Source of the DNA: Thermoactinomycetaceae bacterium
Lineage (GTDB): Bacteria; Bacillota; Bacilli; Thermoactinomycetales; Thermoactinomycetaceae
Length of the DNA: 36,066 bases
Assembly (NCBI GenBank): GCA_025449475.1
Contig: JANWJM010000018.1
Location: 1 to 36,066, forward strand
Direction of reading: 5' to 3'
Positions 32,129-36,066 of this stretch are shown in pieces. The notes beneath the pieces are model-generated. The model ran no database searches, was not told where the DNA came from, and saw nothing but the letters and a program-made list of their open reading frames with translations. Numbering within the stretch: the stretch's first letter is position 1; each line of letters begins with the position of its first letter. The position numbers and the translations under genes were made by a program.

Positions 32129-33253
32129 CTACAAAATATGCGCATGCGCAGCGGATAATTTTAACGTCTCTTTTACAATCTCTTCCGCAGCATGAGGGGA
32201 GAGCAAACGATAAAACCGTTTTTGCATCTTTTTGGGATATGAATCAACCATAAAAAAGTGATTGATCTGTACTTGGATGGTATGAGGACTTGTAGCAACA
32301 CCGACACCGTGTCGAATCATAAACTCTTGATTTGCTTCTTCCTGCCCAGGAAAAGACTCAAATAAAAACATGGGCAATTGTTTGGCAATTGCCTCACTCA
32401 CTGTTACCCCACCTGGCTTTGTGACCAACAGGTCAGCAGCAGACATCCAAAGAGAGATATTTCGACAATATGGCTTGATATGAATATGTTGATCCCGATA
32501 ATGCTGATTCAATAGATGATACAATTTCGTATTCTTTCCTGTCATCACAGCGAATTGAAGATCTGACAATTGCCTCAATTCAGCGACCAGATCTTCCAAG
32601 GGACCAAGACCCGTTCCTCCGCCCATGACCAGTACAACCGGCTGATCATGCTTTAATCCCAATTGATGTCTTGCATGTTCCTGAGAAACTTTTTTATAAA
32701 ACTCAGGTCGGACAGGAAGACCCGTTTCGATGAATCGGGCACCTGTTTTCCAACGAATGCGCTCAATGGATGCTGAATGAATCAGTCCCTTCGGTAAACA
32801 GAATATATCAGGGACACGCATCAGCCAAATGGGATGAAGTTCATAATCAGTCACTACCCCAACACTTGGCAAGTACTGCCACTTAGGAGGCAACAACAGC
32901 AGAGCAAATGGATGTGTTGAGACAATTTTGGTCGGTTTCCAATCAAGTAATAGTTGGTTGATTTTCTTCCGGATGGTCCAGCCCATCTTTTCAATAAATT
33001 CACTTGACACATAACGAATGACTTTTGATTGATGAGTCCAGTCATACAAACAATGATAAAAGATTGGAAAACGCGTGAGCATTCCGTTGTACCCATTTTG
33101 TAATATTGGATGAAAGGTTTTGGGAATGAGCTCAAGTAAATCAATCATTTCAGCATGAACACCCGGTATTTGTTGAAACGACGCACACAATACCTTGGCT
33201 GTTTCATTATGGCCGGTACCAAAACCCATAGAAAGAAGTAGTATTCGTTCCAT
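32129..33253 (-). CDS. UgtP/MGDG-synthase-type glycosyltransferase
   Basis: GT28-family glycosyltransferase, 374 residues. The N-terminal MGDG-synthase-like domain starts ILLLSMGFGTGHNETAKVL. The C-terminal nucleotide-sugar-binding half has VLVMGGGTGLGPLEDLV, WMSAADLLVTKPGGVTVSEAIAKQ and PGQEEANQEFM. Relatives such as UgtP put glucose or galactose on diacylglycerol for membrane lipids and the lipoteichoic-acid anchor at the inner membrane face. The exact acceptor is not readable from sequence. ATG follows GATAGGGAG. It is a single-gene unit with its own terminator. Confidence 0.87.
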   Translation of the reverse strand: MERILLLSMGFGTGHNETAKVLCASFQQIPGVHAEMIDLLELIPKTFHPILQNGYNGMLTRFPIFYHCLYDWTHQSKVIRYVSSEFIEKMGWTIRKKINQLLLDWKPTKIVSTHPFALLLLPPKWQYLPSVGVVTDYELHPIWLMRVPDIFCLPKGLIHSASIERIRWKTGARFIETGLPVRPEFYKKVSQEHARHQLGLKHDQPVVLVMGGGTGLGPLEDLVAELRQLSDLQFAVMTGKNTKLYHLLNQHYRDQHIHIKPYCRNISLWMSAADLLVTKPGGVTVSEAIAKQLPMFLFESFPGQEEANQEFMIRHGVGVATSPHTIQVQINHFFMVDSYPKKMQKRFYRLLSPHAAEEIVKETLKLSAAHAHIL

Positions 33254-33713
33254 GTGTTGACTCCCTATCTGATTAATACCTCTAGACGGTTCAAAATAGA
33301 TAAAAAAACCTTCCTCTTCTGCAGACAGTTCACTCTAACAGAGATTTCCATTTATTTATTATGATTGATCTACCATCTTCATGATTTCAGATCAGCGAAA
33401 GCGACGAATCGATCAGACAAGGACTGGTAATTGATCCATCTGAAAAATGCTTGAACATGAATCCAATAAAAAGGTGATCCATCGAATAATGCTTAATCTG
33501 CAATTCTTCAATCAACAATTTCTATTTTAGCATTGTAAGTATCGCAAAAAAAGGTCATACCTATACCCGGAATCATGTAACAGGCAGAAGATTGAATTTC
33601 CCTCATGCGCTCCCTTCCCAATCAAAGGAAATAATATCAGATTATAAATGATTTTTTGATTTATCGAAAGGGTCAAATGATTATTAGAATACTTTTATCT
33701 ATTTTCAAAAAAA
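33254..33713. other. 460-base intergenic region without a recognised gene
   Basis: No ORF with a ribosome-binding site on either strand. It contains an imperfect direct repeat: TGATCCATCTGAAAAATGCTT (from 33432) and TGATCCATCGAATAATGCTT (from 33475). The rest is AT-rich. It may be remnant sequence or an unrecognised RNA region. Confidence 0.5.
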
Positions 33714-33714
33714 C

Positions 33715-33737
33715 CACCCAGCCGAAGAGGCTGGGTG
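33715..33737 (-). terminator. Terminator of sodA
   Basis: CACCCAGCC (33715-33723), loop GAAGA, GGCTGGGTG (33729-33737). On the minus strand it is followed by GG and a seven-T run. Confidence 0.95.
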
Positions 33738-33753
33738 ATTGTTGAATACCGAT

Positions 33754-34368
33754 TTAACCACGCGCTTGTTGATACCGTTTATTGACTTCTTCCCAGTTGA
33801 CTACATTCCAAAATGCTGCAACATACTCAGGACGTTTGTTTTGATATTTGAGATAGTAAGCATGCTCCCAAACATCCAAGCCAAGGATGGGTTGTGCCCC
33901 TTCCATTAATGGACTATCTTGGTTTGGTGTACTTGTAACAGCCAACGCACCATCTTTGACAACCAACCAAGCCCAGCCGCTTCCAAAACGCTTAATTGCA
34001 GCGTCTGTAAATGCTTCTTTAAATTGATCAAAACTACCAAAAGCATCATCAATCGCTTTTGCTAATTCGCCAGTCGGAGTTCCACCGCCATTGGGGCTTA
34101 AAATTTCCCAGAAGAGTGTGTGGTTTGCATGTCCCCCACCATTGTTGCGCACTGCTGTGCGAATGCTCTCGGGAACTTGATCAAGATTGGAGATTAATTC
34201 TTCGACTGATTTATCAGCAAGTGAAGCATGACCGGATAATGCATCATTCAAGTTATTCACATATGTAGCATGATGACGATCATGATGAATTTCCATGGTA
34301 CGTGCATCAATATGAGGCTCCAGAGCATCAAATGAATATGGTAAAGCGGGTAATTCATGTTTCGCCAT
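33754..34368 (-). CDS. sodA: Superoxide dismutase, Mn type
   Basis: Converts superoxide to hydrogen peroxide and oxygen. 204 residues. Metal ligands: His in MEIHHDRHHATYV, His in NGGGHANHTLFW, Asp and His in LGLDVWEHAYYLKYQNKR. The sequence is very close to Bacillus SodA, which uses manganese. ATG at 34368 (MAKHELPALPY) follows AGGAGG by eight bases, so longer in-frame starts upstream were rejected. It is monocistronic with its own promoter and terminator. No signal peptide. Confidence 0.97.
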   Translation of the reverse strand: MAKHELPALPYSFDALEPHIDARTMEIHHDRHHATYVNNLNDALSGHASLADKSVEELISNLDQVPESIRTAVRNNGGGHANHTLFWEILSPNGGGTPTGELAKAIDDAFGSFDQFKEAFTDAAIKRFGSGWAWLVVKDGALAVTSTPNQDSPLMEGAQPILGLDVWEHAYYLKYQNKRPEYVAAFWNVVNWEEVNKRYQQARG

Positions 34369-34417
34369 TAGAGCATCCTCCTGTTTTTTGATTATGTAGT
34401 CATCCCTATTATCATCC

Positions 34418-34446
34418 ATTATGCTGAAAATCATTCACAACGTCAA
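34418..34446 (-). promoter_or_regulatory. Promoter of sodA
   Basis: Minus strand TTGACG (34446-34441), 17-base spacer, CATAAT (34423-34418). Confidence 0.72.
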
Positions 34447-34465
34447 ATTCAATCCATAACGACAA

Positions 34466-35602
34466 CTAGGAAAACAAGGAAATAAGCTGTGTCACATCAT
34501 CAAGAATATAATCTGCACCCAATTCCTCAAATTTCCCTCTTGCTTCTTTTCCAGTCAACCCCGTCAATGTAGCCGCAAACCGACAACCCAACTTCTTGGC
34601 CGCTAGATAGTCAGCTACAGAATCCCCCACGATCAGAATTTGCTCCGAATTTTTAAGAGGCAAGGAGGTTGAGAGTAATGTTTCATCCGATGTTTCTCTT
34701 CCGAAATATGCTTTTAAATATGTATAAGGATGCGGTTTACCAAGCGGAGCCTGGTCTGGGAATGCTTCTTCTGCTTGAATCACATCTGAAGAACTCACAA
34801 TATGATTGGGATGAAAGGCAGAATATAGCCCAAGGGCTGTAAGAGGAACTTCTGTCTCCAAATGAGGTCTCCCTGTTCCAATCCCTAATATGATTCCCTG
34901 CCGATGTAACTGATCCAAAACACGACGAATCACCTTAGGATCTACAAGCGGAATCTCTTGTTCGAGAAAACCTTGTTTTCCCCGATTACGTGCCAAGCTC
35001 GCTTCAACTTGTTCATAGCGTTTCGTCCCCAAATACCACTCTTGAAACACAGAGCGACCCAGTTCCCATAAATCACTGTTGCGCGAAAATAGCTGAATCG
35101 AGATTCCAAACCATTTCTCAGCCAACTGATTAAAATAGGTAAGCAATTCATGCTTCTCAAGTTCTTCCCCTTCAAACAGAGAAATAAACTGATCGTACTG
35201 CGGGGTAAAGGATTCCTCTATTTGTTTCAACCAAGTTCCCAGCTCTTGCAGCACATCTTCGGTAATTGGACGATTCAATATCTCCAGAACCCGTTTTCGA
35301 TCATAACGATACAACTTTTTAAGTATCAAAAATAATTGCGCGCCGAATGCCAGATACACCATATCCCAATTGGCATTAATCCCCTTTGTTTTCATCCAGT
35401 CCAATACTCGATTATCCTGAAAAACAGCTTGGCGTATCTGCCGAATCTGATCTTCAGAAGGAGAATCGGTAAAAGGAGCAGTGTTGATCCCCAAAAAATG
35501 AGGAGCGTGCAAGAGCTCCCATACTGAGAGCGCAGAAGCATCAAAACAACGCTCTTCGCTCAAAAAAACACCATCTACATCAAATAAAATATGTGTCGTC
35601 AT
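34466..35602 (-). CDS. HAD-superfamily phosphatase with large cap
   Basis: 378 residues, larger than the usual 220-residue phosphoglycolate-phosphatase type because of an extended helical cap (about residues 25-215). HAD motifs: I, DVDGVF (nucleophile aspartate 8); II, GIGTGRP; III, lysine in LGKPHPYTY; IV, LIVGDSVADYLAAKKLG. Probably a cytoplasmic phosphomonoesterase; substrate unknown. The ATG has a GGAGAG site upstream. It stands alone with a promoter at 35647-35675. Confidence 0.87.
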   Translation of the reverse strand: MTTHILFDVDGVFLSEERCFDASALSVWELLHAPHFLGINTAPFTDSPSEDQIRQIRQAVFQDNRVLDWMKTKGINANWDMVYLAFGAQLFLILKKLYRYDRKRVLEILNRPITEDVLQELGTWLKQIEESFTPQYDQFISLFEGEELEKHELLTYFNQLAEKWFGISIQLFSRNSDLWELGRSVFQEWYLGTKRYEQVEASLARNRGKQGFLEQEIPLVDPKVIRRVLDQLHRQGIILGIGTGRPHLETEVPLTALGLYSAFHPNHIVSSSDVIQAEEAFPDQAPLGKPHPYTYLKAYFGRETSDETLLSTSLPLKNSEQILIVGDSVADYLAAKKLGCRFAATLTGLTGKEARGKFEELGADYILDDVTQLISLFS

Positions 35603-35646
35603 TTTGATAATCTCTCCATTACAAATGATCTTCTTTCTATGTGCTC

Positions 35647-35675
35647 ATTGTATTAAAGCTCACATGTTGTTGCAA
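35647..35675 (-). promoter_or_regulatory. Promoter of the HAD phosphatase gene
   Basis: Minus strand TTGCAA (35675-35670), 17-base spacer, TACAAT (35652-35647). Confidence 0.55.
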
Positions 35676-35688
35676 GGAAATAAAAAAA

Positions 35689-35703
35689 TGTAAGGAACTT
35701 ACA
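35689..35703. repeat. Inverted repeat upstream of L,D-transpeptidase
   Basis: TGTAAG-GAA-CTTACA, a perfect 6-bp inverted repeat in the divergent intergenic region. The direct repeat GTCGTATT occurs at 35721 and 35752. Possible operator sites; no known consensus recognised. Confidence 0.3.
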
Positions 35704-35773
35704 AGAAAAGAAAGTTTTTGGTCGTATTATCTATATAAAGGGTAAAATTTTGTCGTATTTAAGGAGAGGAGAA

Positions 35774-36066
35774 ATGATGTTAAAGATTGCTGCAAAGTTC
35801 AGCGCACTATGGGCGATGATCTGTGGAGCTTTTCTTTTTTTACTTCCTCCATCTGGTCATGCTGCAGCCAACGACTATAAAATTGAGATCAATAAAAAGA
35901 CCAATTATCTATATTTATACAATCATGGAAAAGTCGTAAAAACCTATCGGGTTGCTACCGGGAGAACTTCTCAGTTAACGCCTACAGGCACTTTTGTGAT
36001 CGGTGTAAAAATCATCCAACCTGGATGGAAAAACATTCCTGGAGGGCATCCGAATAATCCTTTAGG
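35774..36066 (+). CDS. L,D-transpeptidase (YkuD), 5' part only
   Basis: The reading frame is open to the window edge, giving 97 residues and part of the next codon. An N-terminal signal peptide (about residues 8-31, SALWAMICGAFLFLLPPSG then HAAAND) is followed by the start of a YkuD domain (YKIEINKKTNYLYLYNHGKV, then TYRVATGR and TPTGTFVIGVK). The catalytic cysteine motif lies beyond the window. The product would be exported and crosslink peptidoglycan by 3-3 bonds or attach proteins; in spore formers some act in the spore wall. Two adjacent ATG codons (35774, 35777) follow AAGGAGAGGAG. It is truncated by the window edge, not by mutation. Confidence 0.9.
   Translation, partial: MMLKIAAKFSALWAMICGAFLFLLPPSGHAAANDYKIEINKKTNYLYLYNHGKVVKTYRVATGRTSQLTPTGTFVIGVKIIQPGWKNIPGGHPNNPL

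Noticed and set aside
33500..33575. 16-codon minus-strand ORF in the intergenic gap
   Set aside because: Too short and without a ribosome-binding site; no context support.
34369..34434. N-terminal extension of sodA to ATG at 34434
   Set aside because: It overlaps the predicted sodA promoter and the AGGAGG site; the family starts at MAKHELPALPY.
1..36066. CRISPR arrays, transposases, prophage genes, tRNA or rRNA genes
   Set aside because: Looked for on both strands; no regular direct repeats, recombinase genes or recognisable tRNA/rRNA sequences were found.

Overview
The window looks like chromosome of a low-GC, endospore-forming Gram-positive bacterium (Bacillales). The evidence is the strong AGGAGG-type ribosome-binding sites, frequent GTG/TTG starts, CcpA, a YtxJ-type bacillithiol-linked protein, the cwlJ-gerQ spore germination pair, tandem RsfA-like prespore regulators and tiny YjcZ-type sporulation membrane proteins. 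The overall style would fit Thermoactinomycetaceae, but that placement is inference. No rRNA, tRNA, CRISPR array, prophage or insertion sequence was seen. The content is core chromosome with several lineage-specific genes and a notable amount of regulatory RNA.

Left part (1-11400). rpsD has its own promoter and a structured leader. Two tandem class A penicillin-binding proteins follow on the plus strand, separated by a 550-base non-coding stretch. That stretch holds a terminated leader RNA and then a second leader with a small ORF; the small ORF pairs perfectly with the ribosome-binding region of the second PBP gene. On the minus strand lie acsA, ccpA, a large multi-domain SseB-like protein and ytxJ. 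The acuABC and tyrS genes that often accompany acsA/ccpA in Bacillus are absent.

Middle (11400-21100). A plus-strand pair encodes a divergent isocitrate/isopropylmalate-type dehydrogenase and an orphan CrtI/CrtN-like desaturase. Minus-strand genes follow: a secreted two-repeat protein with an FMN glutamate-synthase-like protein, a small helical protein, two RsfA-like regulators, a DUF309 protein, a TPR protein, a CoA-binding protein and a degenerate protein kinase. Two tiny tandem YjcZ-like genes lie on the plus strand among them. A candidate small RNA gene with promoter and terminator, about 100 nt long, lies between the DUF309 and TPR genes.

Right part (21100-36066). leuCD; bioY behind a clear BirA operator; a PDZ-less trypsin-like protease; cysH-sat for sulfate assimilation; cwlJ-gerQ; an SOS-type uvrX-yolD operon under a 20-bp perfect inverted repeat with LexA-like half-sites; hom behind a SAM-I riboswitch; an FAH-fold protein that appears to have lost its metal ligands; a UgtP/MGDG-type glycosyltransferase; sodA; a HAD phosphatase; and the start of an exported L,D-transpeptidase cut by the window edge.

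The strongest candidates for undescribed biology are the double leader in front of the second PBP (3474-3957) and the small RNA at 18870-18970. All RNA structures were paired by eye and all family calls come from motif recognition; no search or folding program was run.
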